A stretch of 64,000 bases of DNA from Gossypium raimondii (Eukaryota > Streptophyta > Magnoliopsida > Malvales > Malvaceae), in contig NC_068571.1 of NCBI RefSeq assembly GCF_025698545.1, positions 50,563,733 through 50,627,732 on the forward strand. The letters run 5' to 3'. Shown here in pieces: positions 12,621 through 25,030 of this stretch. The notes under the pieces are model-generated. The model saw only the letters and a program-made list of their open reading frames with translations, was not told where the DNA came from and ran no database searches. A program made the translations under genes and the position numbers. Within the stretch, counting starts at the first letter, position 1. Each line of letters opens with the position of its first letter.

Positions 12621-13584
12621 GAGGGAAGATATTAATATTTTATATCATAGAAATATATAAATTGTAAATTGTAGATATTTTATATCAATAAATTCAAATA
12701 TTCTAATTCGTATCCTTTATTTAAATAAGTAATGCATATTTAAATAATTGATATCTGTAAATTTATATTAGTGGTTGGTGTGGTGTAGAGTTGTCTATGG
12801 GTCCAGCTCAAAAATGCATCTAAATTTTGCCCAAATTCGATTTTGATAAAAATGCTAAAATCTGAACTCAGCTCGACTCGTATTAATTTTTTTATATAAA
12901 ATTTTTTAAAAATTATGATACATCAAATACACTAAAAATATTAAAATAAATGTTTCTCAACAAATTAAAAAAAGTCTTTATACTTAAAATATGTGAAAAT
13001 AATAGTAGCAAAATTCAGAATAAAACAAGTATTATACAATATCCAAACATTACCAACAAAATAGTGAGAAAACAATAGAAAAAGCAGCAAGAGATTTTGT
13101 TATTACTAAAAATTCGAGCCGAGTCTAGGCAAAAAAAAAAAACTTTACCCGAGGTCAAGTCCATTTTATAAACATGTTTTTTTTTGTCCAAATTCATTTT
13201 TTAACTTTATAATTTTATCTAAACTCTCATATTTTTCGAATAAACCTTCTAGTCGTACGGACTGATAACCTTAAGGTGGTTTGGGATTTTAAGCTCTAAA
13301 CCACGAAGTATTTTTGAGTGTAGGTGGTAGATAGCTGCATACATATGGTTCCTTGAGTGGACCATTGCTAATCAACCCAAATTCGCCCATTAATTAATCT
13401 ATTATTCAACCTTGAGGAGCTACACAAAAAAATAAACTGGCATTTATTTCCCTGTTTGGTGGATTTTGTATTAATTTGACCAATGATCACAACAATCATT
13501 CAAATATTTCTACCCATTGTTTTAAATTATATTTTCATTATCTTTTTCCTTGATTTTTTTAAATTATATTTTTTTCTATATTGA

Positions 13585-13815
13585 AAAGTTACAAAATGAT
13601 CACTCAATTATTCAATTTTGTCTTTTTTAATCACCCAATTATCTTAGATTTTTGGGTGTTTCTATTTTTATGTTAGTCGGTTGGTGTCCAAAAAGATAAA
13701 ATTGAATAGTTGGGTGACCATATTTTAACTTTTTATAATTAAGTAACTAAAAAAATACTAATAATCAAGTGGTCATTTTGTAATTTTTATAGTTAAGTGA
13801 CAAAAAATATATAAT
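13585..13815. repeat. MITE-like inverted-repeat unit
   Basis: Starts 'ttacaaaatgatcactcaat' and contains its near reverse complement toward the end ('caagtggtcattttgtaatt'), with 'aattgaatagttgggtgacca' in the middle repeating the same theme inverted. Size and structure fit a non-autonomous DNA transposon; exact ends and superfamily are unclear. Confidence 0.45.
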
Positions 13816-15857
13816 TGAGTAATCTATCGTATTTTACCCAAATGAAATAACTCTTGAACTTGCAATACTTTTATAGAAATATGACACGTGTTTTATGCAT
13901 GTTAAACATATAAAACATAATCTAGAACCATTATTTGCTGCATCAAAATTCAATTAAGTACAGAACAATGTTGAAAAATTAGGTTTTGGTCCTGTTTAAT
14001 TCAAAAAAGTATTTAAATTACTACAATGGACAGATTCCATTAAATATTCTTCATGTTAACCTTAGTTAACAACTAGTTAAAGGGGTTTTGTGATCTAATT
14101 TTATTTTTTTAATTATACCCACATATAATTAAATACTACTCTTCTCCTCTACTTGATCCAAGGCAAGAAATCTGAAACCATTTCTGTACTTTATTTTTAT
14201 TTATGTTAATGAGATTAATTTTTGTTATTCTTTATTTTTAAATATTTCAATAATCAAACTTGAAAAAAATTAAATTGATTATCCTTAAAAAAATTTCAAG
14301 TATTAAGTGTTTTGAGTACTTTTAAGACCTTTCAAAAATGTTTCTGCACCATTTTCAAGCAATTTTTAAATTAAGTATCAATATGTGGCTAGTAAGTTTT
14401 GATACCCTTCAAAGAGTATCTAATAACACTTTCTAGAGGGGTATAGCATCGATATCCAACAAGAATGTATTGATACGTAACCTCCCAGTCTTAGGTATCG
14501 ATACATTGGAAATCAGTAAACACAATACTATCTAGAAAGGTATAGTATTATCGATACTCATGCGCTTCTAATGGCTATTTTTCTTCAAGATACGAATACT
14601 ACTTGCAGACTGTCATTAATACATGAATTTAATACTTTCAACAACTACAAATAATCTCCAACCACCTCAAATGGTTACAAATTGAAGAGAGGATATAAAT
14701 AGGTCTCTAAAAACTCAAGAAAAGACGAGAACAATATTCTAAGCTAAAAGGCTGAATTTTCATCAATTTTACTTTTATTCTTTCCATATTTGTACTTTCT
14801 ACGTAAACTTATTTTTCAGACATAATATTTTTACTCACATCTTTTAAATTTCGAACGAATCCTTATACTTTAAATATAGTCTAACCCGTAAACATGCAGA
14901 TTTTTTATTCATTTCAGTATTAATATTTGGAGAAGTACAACTGAAGGTTTTAACTAAATTGATTCTAGAGATCAAAGGAAGACATCAGGTATAGTATGTC
15001 ACTGGATTAAATGATGACGCTTTGTTCACCTAATGATGAAAAAAAAATTTAACCTTTTATGGGCCTAAAATGATGTCATATACTTTGGATAGAGTTTATG
15101 TCCATGGTGAAACAAATATATATAGATGAATAAAGAATATCTAAAGCTGTCTTTTTTTAAGTTGTGTGAATTACTTCAAAAAGAAAAGGGGGGGGGGTTA
15201 AAGGGCATAAAATACTCGTTAATTGATGATTTAACCATTAAAAACTTGATTGTTTACACAGACATTCAAGAATTGCAATCCAGAGTCTTCACTCAAATTG
15301 GCTTGCCTGTCTGTGATTGAAGAAATGCCAATTCTTGTAAGCTCAATTCGATACATTTTAAGTGTCCCTAAAAAGTGATCATATGTGTGTGCACATGCAC
15401 ATATAAACAACTATCCTCCTCAGGTATTTACCTGTTTTACCTTCTGAGCTTCACTTAAATGTTCAAATGTTAGAAAAAGGTTAGAGCATCTGCATCATGT
15501 ATAAGTTAATTCGTACTGATACTTTAGTTTATGAAACAAACTTACATGCTTTAGACTTGACATGTTATTCCATTCCACATATACCAAGGTCCTTTCATGA
15601 GACTTCCTAGGGATTGCCAGGACTCGTCTATCTCTTGCCTTGATTATTTCTCCGACCTGATTGCCCTTCTGCTGAAATCAATAGCTTCTAGGGAGAGAAG
15701 GCTTTAATTTTCATTTAGCCAAGGTCTGTAAGGATACGTTATATACTATGATTAATTTGAATATTTCATGATTCCAATCATTTAACAAAACAATAAGATA
15801 TACTAGGTAGAAGAACACTGAAGGTTATCAGAAGGCCTATCTTGAAAAACAAAACAC

Positions 15858-16650
15858 CAAATTCAACAGTCTTCCAAAATACATCATACCAGAGCAAGCA
15901 ACAAAGCATGTTATGCACTTCATAATCAATTGAATTTATATATGTACTAAAATTAGGTTCATACAAGTATATTACAATTCAATTTCAACATGTATAAGAA
16001 CCCAAAAATTTGGAATAGAATCATACCATTCCATCAGTCTCAACCCAGCAGAGTGATCTACACGTAAGAGTTCCCCTAAAATCCGACTTCTTCTAAGTAG
16101 TAAAATATGGAAGAATAAACTTCCTTAGTAGCATTAGCTGGCACCATATCCGCAGCTCTAAACTTCTTCATCCCACCATTATTCAATCCCTTAAAGCCCT
16201 TCTCCCGATCCTCAACACCCATTCCTCTTTTCCTCCATGTTTGAGGACCAAAGCCCAAATTCAACGGTGTCTACCAAAATACACTACACAATCAATCGAA
16301 ATTACATACCTACTAAAATTAGGTTAAACAAGTATATCTAAATTCAGTTTCAATATATATACACACATACATATAAGAACCTAAAAATACAACTCAAACA
16401 ACATCAATATTCTCCCTTCATGAACTAGCATAGAATAGAGAATAATACCAGCCTATCATCAGTTTCGACCGAGTGGGAGTGATCTGCACGTAAAAGTTTC
16501 CTTAAAATCGGACTTCTTCGAAGAGGTAAATATCAAAGCATATACTTGCTTAGTAGCATGAGCCTGTGCCGCATCCGCAGCTCTATACTTCATCTCACCA
16601 TTACTCAATCCCTTAAAGCCCTTCTCCCCATCCAGAACATCCATCGCTCT
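15858..16650 (-). repeat. Tandem duplication of the RTF2 3' end (two units of about 397 bp)
   Basis: Unit A (15858-16254) and unit B (16255 to about 16650) align along their length. Both begin 'ccaaattcaac', share 'actaaaattaggtt..a.acaagtatat' and then carry, on the minus strand, the RTF2 C-terminal coding tail. Unit B holds the tail contiguous with the pseudogene (ending CRSLPLGRN). Unit A holds a more diverged copy (ADMVPANATKEVY, then CRSL). Each unit therefore has the last coding segment plus 3' flank. Confidence 0.75.
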
Positions 16651-17190
16651 TTTCTTCTTCCCCTTCACCGTTTTCGCTTTCTCTTCCTTCATCATCTCCC
16701 GCAAAGCAGCTACCTCCGCCTCACGCCCATTAATCACCACCTTATCAGACTCCACAAACTCCTTATGGCAAACCAAGCAAGCTGATGACTTCACCTCTTT
16801 CAAAGCCTTAGCACTAACCACATGCCCGCAGTTCTGTAATGCAAAAAACTTATACTTCCCATTAAATTCAAGCCCCATAATCGGGCACTGAAACACGGCA
16901 CCATCAACTTAATATTAATCTTACCTTTAAAACCCTTAATATGTCTGAACCCTTTGGGAAACTTCTTGCCCAACAAAGCTTGAACAAGAGCTTCCTTGTT
17001 AAAAATATTGCCTAGTTTATCAATGACGCAAGGTTCTTTTAAGGGTTCATTCGGTAAAGCGCAATTGAGTCACTTACCGAACCTTTGCTCATTCGGGTCG
17101 ACTTTGTCGGGCTTTTTAACAGCATACATCTTGAGGTAACAGTCGCGAGACTCGGCTCCGGTGGCTCCGCCATCGCCTCCGCCGGCAGGG
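16459..17190 (-). pseudogene. RTF2: Replication termination factor 2 (RTF2) homologue, decayed
   Basis: Minus-strand translation follows plant RTF2, a nuclear protein with a C2HC2 RING-like fold, from the glycine-rich stretch GGDGGATGAESRDCYLKMYA (about 17180 downward) through LNCALPNEPLKEP, CVIDKLGNIFNKEALVQALL, HIKGFKG, then FQCPIMGLEFNGKYKF, NCGHVVSAKALKEV, ACLVCHKEF and the C-terminus CRSLPLGRN, ending with a stop at 16459-16461. Two lesions are clear. A TGA at 17070-17072 stands where the family has Trp (reading FGK, stop, LNCAL). The frame changes near 16900-16920, where the linker before FQCP is missing. No start codon or usable N-terminus is evident upstream, where an in-frame TAA occurs. 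No introns interrupt the homologous stretch. It could be a retrocopy or the decayed ancestral locus: the conserved neighbours favour the locus, the absence of introns is neutral unless the family gene has them. Confidence 0.8.
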
Positions 17191-17371
17191 AAGCGGGGAA
17201 GGAGAAAGAGGGTGAATTAGGGATTCGGTTTAACGAGAAATTGGGTTTTAGGGTTTTAATTTTAGAGCTCTGATGGCGGTTGCGAACGCCGACGACGGCC
17301 AGAGTATAGCGAATTTGTCAACGAAGAAAATCCCAAAAAAAAGGGGATAGCCATGAGAAAAGGAGGTAAAT

Positions 17372-17445
17372 TGCTTTCATTGAGAGTCGAACTCAAGACC
17401 TCCCGCTTACTAAACGGGTGCTCTAACCAACTGAGCTATGAAAGC
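17372..17445 (-). tRNA. tRNA-Thr (anticodon AGU)
   Basis: A 74-base cloverleaf on the minus strand: acceptor GCTTTCA pairs with TGAAAGC, discriminator A; D arm GCTC-AGTTGGTTA-GAGC; anticodon stem CCCGT/GCGGG with loop TTAGTAA, giving anticodon AGT; variable loop AGGTC; T arm TTGAG-TTCGACT-CTCAA. Internal A and B boxes are intact. A TTTT run (17357-17360, read on the minus strand), 11-14 bases past the 3' end, suits Pol III termination. The flanks extend the acceptor pairing (AAATT before, AATTT after). No intron. Confidence 0.95.
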
Positions 17446-18181
17446 AATTTTGATGGTGCTTTCTAATTTGCTTCATCTATTATTTATTTAAAGAAAATAA
17501 AATCAAGATTTTTCAAAAGTGGTTTTTGGATAAACTCAAAAATTAAATGTTGAAATTTTAAGTTATAAAATTTGTTTAATTTATTGATTAAAAAATTATT
17601 TATGGAATATAATTATATTTTTGAATAAATATAAATTTTAAATTATAAAAAAGTTATATTAAATTTATATTATTAATTTTTAAACATTTCACTTTATTTT
17701 AAACAAAATTAAATTTTTGAGAATTTAAAGGTGGGCGAGAAGAGACTAGCCGAGTGAGTTATTGCATGTGATGGGTGATGATGAGTGTCTTTAGGGATTT
17801 TCCCAATATATTTTCTTTAGATTGTATGGGTCTCAAGGATGCAATGATTAGTTGAAAGCGTGATATTCGGGCCAAACTTGTTGAGTTTGGCCTGCAAGGG
17901 CAAGGGGGCAAGGGGGCAAGGCTTGACAAGCTCAGACTCCAAAAGCAAAGTGGCACGAGGATTATATCACCATAGTTTACGTCGGATAGTGGAATTGTTC
18001 CTTGTAGGATTGGACCTTCCATATACTATACCACCATATAACAAAAATAAATATAAAATAATAATAAATAATAAATAATATCCATAAACATGGTGCAATA
18101 GAAATAAATAAATAAAAACCGAAACGATACGATGGCGGAAGGTGAAAGCAACAGAGGAGGCAAGTGAAAAAAGTATATAGG
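17446..18181. other. Intergenic, no gene seen
   Basis: AT-rich DNA between the tRNA and CAF1, with short tandem words ('caagggggcaaggggg' near 17897, (AAT)n near 18056-18080). The overlapping short ORFs on both strands at 17759-18198 have no recognisable features. The right end is the CAF1 promoter. Confidence 0.45.
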
Positions 18182-18188
18182 TATAAAA
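18182..18188 (+). promoter_or_regulatory. TATA box of CAF1
   Basis: TATAAAA followed by a pyrimidine-rich leader (ctttctctcttctctcac), about 620 bp before the start codon; the leader probably includes an intron at 18556-18711 (GGGTAAGAT donor, TTTGCAG acceptor). Confidence 0.5.
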
Positions 18189-18804
18189 GCTTCGTCATAT
18201 AAAGCGCCTGGTCTTTCTCTCTTCTCTCACTTCATGATTTTATCTCTTCAATGTTGATGCTGTTACAATGTGAAGCACAGGGAGGCTTTTGGATAAAAGC
18301 TTTCTTTATCTTCTTCATCCCATAAAATTCCATTTTTATTAAAACAAAAAAAGAAGAAAGGAAAACTTATACGCCCCCAAAATTTCAATTTGTCATTTTC
18401 TTTAAGAAAACCAAAAAAAGAAAAAAAATCATAAAAAAGAATCCATAAACCCTCCTCCTACCGTCATTCATTTCATCTTTCTAAAGCCCCTACAGATTTC
18501 GATTCGAATCTCATTTTTATATTTTTTTTTGCCCTCAGCTGCAACGTTTTCCAGGGTAAGATCTCATGTTCTTTACCTTCATTATCCATTTTTTTCTTTC
18601 TATTTTTTTTGAAATTTGAAGGCTTTGATTGGATTTTCAAGATATGGGTTATTGTTATCTGTTGATAAGGAGAAATGCGTACTTAATGGTTTTTTATGTT
18701 GTTATTTGCAGATTCTGGAGAATTGGTTTTTTTTGTTTCCCTTTATATTGTTGTTCGAGAAATCAAAGCTTTGTTACTTTTTTTTTTCTTTTTTCCGAAG
18801 GAAG

Positions 18805-19629
18805 ATGTCGATTTTGCCGAAAAGTGAATCAATTCACATAAGGGAAGTTTGGGACGAGAATTTGAATTGTGAATTCGAGTTAATTCGAGAGATTGTGGAT
18901 GATTACCCGTTCATTGCTATGGACACTGAGTTCCCGGGCATTGTTCTACGCCCAATAGGCAATTTCAAGAGCAGTTTTGATTACAATTACCAAACCTTGA
19001 AAGCAAATGTTGATCTTTTGAAACTGATTCAGTTGGGTCTTACTTTCTCTGATGCCAAAGGGAATTTGCCTACTTGTGGAACTGATAAATACTGCGTTTG
19101 GCAATTCAATTTCCGCGAATTCGATCCTAATGAGGATGTCTATGCTAATGACTCCATTGAGCTTTTGTCTCAAAGTGGCATTGATTTTCAGAAGAACAAA
19201 GAAAAGGGCATTAGTGCTCATGACTTCAGTGAATTGTTAATGTCATCTGGGATTGTTTTGAATGATAATGTGCATTGGGTGACTTTTCATAGCGGCTACG
19301 ATTTTGGGTATTTGCTTAAGTTGCTCACTTGCAAGAATCTTCCTGAAACACAGACAGGGTTCTTTAGTTTGATTAAGATTTATTTCCCGACTCTATATGA
19401 TATCAAGCATCTGATGAAGTTTTGCAATAGCCTACATGGTGGGTTGAACAAGCTTGCAGAGCTGTTAGAAGTGGAGAGGATTGGTATTTGTCACCAAGCT
19501 GGTTCAGATAGTTTGCTTACTTGTTGTACATTCATGAAACTGAAAGAAAATTTCTTTAGTGGTTCGGCCGAGAAATATGCTGGTGTGTTATATGGTCTTG
19601 GTGTTGAGAATGGACAGAATACTCTCTAA
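18805..19629 (+). CDS. CAF1: CCR4-NOT complex deadenylase CAF1
   Basis: Poly(A)-specific 3' exoribonuclease of the CCR4-NOT complex, shortening mRNA tails in the cytoplasm and P-bodies. Single coding exon of 274 aa, the normal size for plant CAF1. The DEDD nuclease residues are visible: Asp40 and Glu42 in AMDTEFPG, Asp166 in [11 protein letters not shown], and Asp235 in AGSDSLLT. I chose the ATG at 18805 ([16 protein letters not shown]) because the longer open frame upstream from 18616 is T-rich leader with no family similarity and overlaps a likely 5'-UTR intron. A tandem copy of the last 31 codons follows the stop. Identity secure; which of the several plant CAF1 paralogues it matches is not decided. 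Confidence 0.95.
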   Translation: MSILPKSESIHIREVWDENLNCEFELIREIVDDYPFIAMDTEFPGIVLRPIGNFKSSFDYNYQTLKANVDLLKLIQLGLTFSDAKGNLPTCGTDKYCVWQFNFREFDPNEDVYANDSIELLSQSGIDFQKNKEKGISAHDFSELLMSSGIVLNDNVHWVTFHSGYDFGYLLKLLTCKNLPETQTGFFSLIKIYFPTLYDIKHLMKFCNSLHGGLNKLAELLEVERIGICHQAGSDSLLTCCTFMKLKENFFSGSAEKYAGVLYGLGVENGQNTL

Positions 19630-19728
19630 TAAATCAAAGAAAACTTCTTTAGTTGGTCGACTGAGAAATATGCTGGTTTGTTATATGGTCTTGGTTGTTC
19701 AGAATTGACAGAATACTTCTTAAATATC
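19543..19728 (+). repeat. 93-bp tandem duplication of the CAF1 C-terminal coding tail
   Basis: The last coding stretch (19543-19635, [20 protein letters not shown]) is repeated at 19636-19728 in the 3' UTR as KENFFSWSTEKYAGLLYGLG in the same frame. The offset is 93 bases, exactly 31 codons; the copy has diverged by substitutions and small changes and lies after the stop codon. Confidence 0.85.
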
Positions 19729-21454
19729 AAAGAATTATGAAATAAAAGCTGTTTGTTAGACTTTATGTTCCATTTTCAATCTACTTATAATATCTCTTAT
19801 CTTATCATCAGCCTGTTTTACACATCTTACCGCACGGATATCATTGATCATTTCATTGAACTGTTATACTTGCTTTGCGCTTGTTGGTTATCAAAGAATG
19901 GTAAATGCATATGAGTGGAGGGAGAGGGTGGAGGGATGGTAATAGAAATGTTTCACAATGGCCAGCCAAAGGATGAGGCCCTTTTCCCCCTGGAGATTTT
20001 CGGTATAAAATTGTAAGCATGCTTTCCAAAATCATGATAATAAATAGATAGAGAGATAATTTTCATGGTAGTTTTGAACTATTGATATGTTTTTGTTTCA
20101 CTCCTACTAAGCTTTAATTAAACCTCTGACATTTTAGCAAGTTTCATTCCTTTCATTGTAATTATTTCGAAGTGTCTCAGTTCAACAGCCACAATTCAGT
20201 GTTGCCAAGGAGCCATTGTAAGATTTGATTCCACAACATTGCCATTTGCGGGGCAGAAGCTGTATCAGGATTGTAGAATGCAGACTGAGGTAAGCTATTG
20301 CCTATTGTTGAGCAACATGATTAAGAAGAATGAACTGTAAGATTCATTGAACATCATTCTGTTCCTATTGTAATAGGAGGTGAGAAGAGGGGGATGATGA
20401 GAAAGGATACATGTATATATATCATTTTTGCCGTGCCCTTGGCATGTTGTTTATTATTCTAGAAAATTCATTTGAGAAGAGGGAATAAAGAACTGGCTAC
20501 AGCCTTTACCTTACTTTGTTTCCTGTGTTTCCCATCGATACTATGCAGTCTACACTACATAAGCAATGGCTTACTAGCCTCTTAAACCATTCACCCCATT
20601 GTTCCTTTTTTTCTCATCAAAAACTTCCTAGAACATGTAAAAACATCATTATTTTCTACATACAGGTTCTTATTTGTTCAATATCAAGAACTTATCCATA
20701 TTACTTTTAGAGTATGCTATGAAAGAGGACATCATCAAAGAAAATATGATAAGCCTGATGCCCTTGCAGCCCCTACAATGCTGAAGTCTGGCTTCAGGTG
20801 CCTTCACATTTACTTCCCTTATATAGGTTAGCAATTCATTCAGAGGTTCAGGGTCTTCCAAAACCCAATGCCTCAACCTTTGCCTTACGTTTTTATTCCA
20901 TGTCCATGTCCTGCAGCTTTTTCTGCGTTCCTTCATCATTCATTACCACCTCCCATGGATTCCAACACCTTTAGTTGTTTTTCCTTTAATCCTTTGATTT
21001 TCAGTTGTAATTTATGTGTGCCGTCCATTTTTCTGTTTTAACTGGAGTTTTATTATTATTTTTCCTTTTCTGAAGCTGCATTTTCTTCCCCTCTAGAAAT
21101 GTATAAATATAGTCAGAAATAGAAGGTTAACACCTCATAAACCAGCAAATAAAGACAAATAAAATAAGATTGATTGCAGTGATGCCTTATGAGTGATTGC
21201 ATGATATTACAGTGTCCTTAAACCTGGGTTTTGGCAACACTTTAATATCTTTTATCATGGTTTGAGCCGCACGAAAATGAAACTAAAATCTTATTTTATG
21301 ACACTTTCGTGTGGCAGTTCGATTTTAATACAATTTCAACCGTGAAATATATCTCGATCAGATGGGGTATTATTAGTTTATTATTGTCATTATTCTTAGA
21401 TTTCTACATGTGTATATCTTTTCTATTAAATGTATGCGTATTGGTGATGACATC
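19729..21454. other. CAF1 3' flank and intergenic DNA
   Basis: CAF1 3' UTR and downstream DNA, with no recognisable gene. ORFs at 19853-20035, 20516-20710 and 20670-20939 (minus) are short and featureless. Confidence 0.45.
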
Positions 21455-22300
21455 TTACTCCAGATACTTGTCAAATTTGTGGAGCTGATCAAGAGCCTGT
21501 GCTTCATGCCTTGCGTAATTGCCAAGTTGCCAGAGCAGTTTGGTTAAATCTTGTTTCAACTGCTGCAAAACAAAATTTCTATTCTTTGAGTTTAAATGAT
21601 TGGTTATTGGATGATATTGATAATAATTCTGGACGGTTTGTTAATTCTATACCCTGGGGAACTTTATTTACTATTACATACTGGCGGATATGGAAGCAGC
21701 GTAATCAAGTCATTTTTTAGGATGATTCTTGTAGTGTTGATGAGTTGTTGAAACACTGCTCAAGTTGGGCTATGAATGTGACGCAGGTCTATCATCTGAA
21801 TTCTCCACAGCAGAATGGTAATGATTCTTCCAAGAGATGGACTTTACCTCCCCCAGGATGGGTCAAACTCAACACAGGCGGAGCGGTTGCCTTGTACCAT
21901 TCTTGGGCAGCAGCTGGTGGGGTTGCTAAGAGACGACCATGGAAATTGGCTACTTGGATATAGTAGATATGTTTGTTCAGGTTCTGTTTTGCAAACTGAG
22001 TTGCTGGCGGTATGAGATGGTTTAAAACTAGCTTGGCAGCGAGGACACAAGAAGATCTTCATTGTCAGAGTGACCCTGAGATGGTGATGCAGCTTATATC
22101 GGATAGCTCAATGGATCCTCACTCAATTACTCTTGTTCGCAATATTCAAGAACTTCGTCAATGCAGGTGAGAAGTTAAATTCGCGAAGATTTCGAGAGAT
22201 GCAAATAGAGTAGCTGATTTTATTGCTAAGCTTCATATTAGAAGGGACACTGCAGTGCATTGCTTTGAGAGGCCGATTCCTAGTGTCTGGTACTTAATAA
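21455..22300 (+). mobile_element. LINE 3' remnant: zinc-binding RT tail and RNase H
   Basis: Decayed 3' part of a plant LINE (L1-type). It reads 'TCQICGADQEPVLHALRNC' then 'VWLNLV' and 'WRIWKQRNQVIF', which is the zf-RVT region that follows reverse transcriptase. An RNase H-like domain follows (PPPGWVKLNTGGA, where the family has Asp in place of one Gly), and a final 'ISRDANRVADFIAKL' motif lies near 22190-22235. The frame is broken by stops (for example after QVIF at 21718-21720) and by frame changes near 21960-22070. Reverse transcriptase itself is absent, so this is a 5'-truncated copy, typical of LINE insertion. Confidence 0.75.
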
Positions 22301-25030
22301 TGATGTTTTGCTTGCTTAATAAGACTATCAAAATAAGGTTTATTAAATGTTATAAAATTATTTAAATCCTCTCGCACACAAATCAGGATTATAACTTTTT
22401 GGTTGACAAAGAACGAAATAAGCCAAGTGTACATAGAGCTAATAATTCTGGTTAAATTTTATTATTAGTCCCTTTTCTCTAAGTGGTGGATTTAGGCCCT
22501 ATACTTTTTGAATTGGTTAAGTTTAGTTCATGTGTTTTTTTTTTTTTTTGAAATTTTAGTCTTAACCCAAACATTAGTAGTTAAATCCCTTTGTTTAAGT
22601 TCAACTACTAGTTATATACTATACAGATTTAGTCCATATTTTTCAATTCGATCATTCTAGGTAAAAAGACTTCTCCAGTCCCTCTCAATTTTGAAATTGA
22701 ACAAATTGGTCCCTCTAAAAAAATCAAAGTAATTTAATCTTTGTCAACTTCAAAAGTGAGCAACTAAGAACAATTAATCATGATGTTAATATTTTTCTAT
22801 CAATTGTATACAATTTTGATTGGTATAATAACAAATTTCTCCTTCAAAGTTACACACCTTTTCAAATTGTGATTCTGCCAATAATGCTAGGAGTTCTACT
22901 AACAATGGTGTCTTCACTCTTAAAAGTGCATGATGGTCTCCAAGTGAATATCACCAATTTAGAAACGGAATTAGATGTTAAGTAACCACTATCTCCCCAC
23001 CCTTGTTTTGACTTTCCTTGAGGGAACTAAAGCCAAGAAATTTTACCCCATTTTTCAGTGTTGCCAATTCCTTCAATGTCCGAAAGCAAAGATTTTAATC
23101 GAAACAAACAATCATGGAGCAACGAAAATGCTTTGTTAACGCATTCCACCCGGATCATTTTCTTTACACATTTTTAATGTACCCCTTTTTCTTTTTTTCT
23201 TTTGCTTTCGTATACCATCGAGTTTGGTTGTCGGAAACTTGCTACTGTCCAAAAACCAAAGGATGATGGTTTAATTGACTGCTTAAATTCGACTGATGGC
23301 TTAATTGATTATTGAATTATTTTTAAGGGTCCCTTCACATAATAAGCCGCAAAGGAAAATTGACCATCAATGTTAAGTGAGTTTTTAACCAATTATTGGC
23401 TATTTAGACCATATATCCCTAAAGCTTTATTCAACTTTTCAATTAAGTCTCTTTTGTTTTAATTTCCAGAATTTTCGCAACGTGCGACCTATTAGGTTCA
23501 GGAAATAAATATAATTCATTTCAATTAAAAATAATTATACTTGCAAAGTGAAATCTAGCAACGAATTATGATCCCCAATTATTGAAAAAGTCAAAAGTAC
23601 TCTTTGATAAAACATTTCATTGCTCAATATTTTTATGTATTCAATCCTTTCATCATACATCTCAAACAAGCTAAAAGCACGGCATCATGTTTACCTTCAT
23701 TTGCAACTCATTGTATTAACTAAGATTAATTGCTTGGGCCAAGGACTTTTGATCAAGGGCATTTAAGATATATTTCCTCGTATCACTTGGGTGATTGATC
23801 TTTTTTTGGACCTCTCCACCACCTTTGTATGACTTATGTCATACTTAAAACATCTTATCTTAAGCATTCGTTCTTATGAACTCGTTTTGCGATGCATTAA
23901 AGTAACGTAGAAAAGAAAGTCGATGTCATAGGTTTGAGAATTATTTGCACTACTAACATACAAGAGTATGTTCATAGATACTTAAGTGAAATATCAAATG
24001 GAACTCTCATAGTGAGTCATCTTCAGTGTATTTGTTCTTGTAACAAGTACCTACATATTGTCCTCAAGTATCTTATACTTTAATTTATGAGACCAATCGG
24101 GTACATAGACACTTAAGATGTGCCTACCTTTGAGTAGTGTTGATGCCTTGTCTGGACAACAAAATGGCTAAAAACAAAATAAGAATCATGATTTTGATGC
24201 ATAGATGTCTCATAATTGTATCTCCTTAAAATTATTTACAATTTTTTATGTGCTCTACGAAGCTTATCTACCCAAGTGATTGGTCGAGAGGTGCATCTTT
24301 GGTTTGATAGGAATGTGCCTCCAATATATTTTTTTTATTTTGTCATCCGGCTATCATTGGGTGCTTTTCTTGGATTTTGACAATTATTTGTTACCCACTT
24401 ATCTCGTGTCATTTGTGGGATTTAGACCTTTTGGTCAACTAATTATCTTTGAACCCTAAACATGATAGTCAATACAGTTCTATTTTTAAATTGATACAAA
24501 ATAGTTTGAGTTTTATTTTAATAAAACATTCAATGTATTTCGGTTTGTTTGGTGAATATTAACTTATATTGATATGTATCGGCATTTATCAATTGGTACA
24601 AGATTTTAATTTTTTAATTTTTAACTTTTTATATAATTACATTTAAAATAACTTTAGTTATTTAATTAAGTTATTAAACTTAATTAATAATTTTAAAGTT
24701 TATATTTACATATAAATATGTATGTAATTAAGGTATAACTATATATAATTTATATAAAATATTTAGAAAATATGGAAAAAGGAATATAAAATTAGATCAA
24801 TAACAGAAACTTAAAACTGGATAAAAAAATCTGAGAATTAAATGGAGCGTTACCAAAAATTTAAATAAAAAAATAAAGATAAAATAAAATCACATTAAAA
24901 ATTAACTGAAATTTTGAAAAATTGATATGAAATATATAAAAACGAGATCATGAAATCAAAACCCTTTCCCCTAACTTCTCTTCCTCTTTGTATCTCGCCC
25001 CCCTTTTTTTCTTCTTTCTAAGGAATTCCG
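22301..25030. other. Intergenic, no gene seen
   Basis: AT-rich DNA. The stretch 22450-22760 has recurring 'ttagtcc..t.tttt' phrases typical of degraded plant repeats (a similar stretch lies near 42790-42900). The last about 100 bp before 25031, with a pyrimidine-rich leader 'ccctaacttctcttcctctt', is the FIP1 5' UTR. Confidence 0.45.

Larger units (their letters stand above)
10417..15857. other. Intergenic, repeat-containing, no gene seen
   Basis: GAPN promoter and leader at the left, then AT-rich DNA. It contains a degenerate direct duplication (12000-12620) and a MITE-like unit (13585-13815), both listed separately. The segment 14300-14680 is rich in 'tatcgatac / gtatcgata' words typical of degraded plant retrotransposon non-coding DNA. 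The short ORFs at 10633-11017 and 15126-15320 have no family features and are not called. Confidence 0.45.

Noticed and set aside
18616-18804. N-terminal extension of CAF1 (63 extra codons)
   Set aside because: The extension is T-rich, unlike CAF1 proteins, and overlaps a likely 5'-UTR intron; the family start fits 18805.
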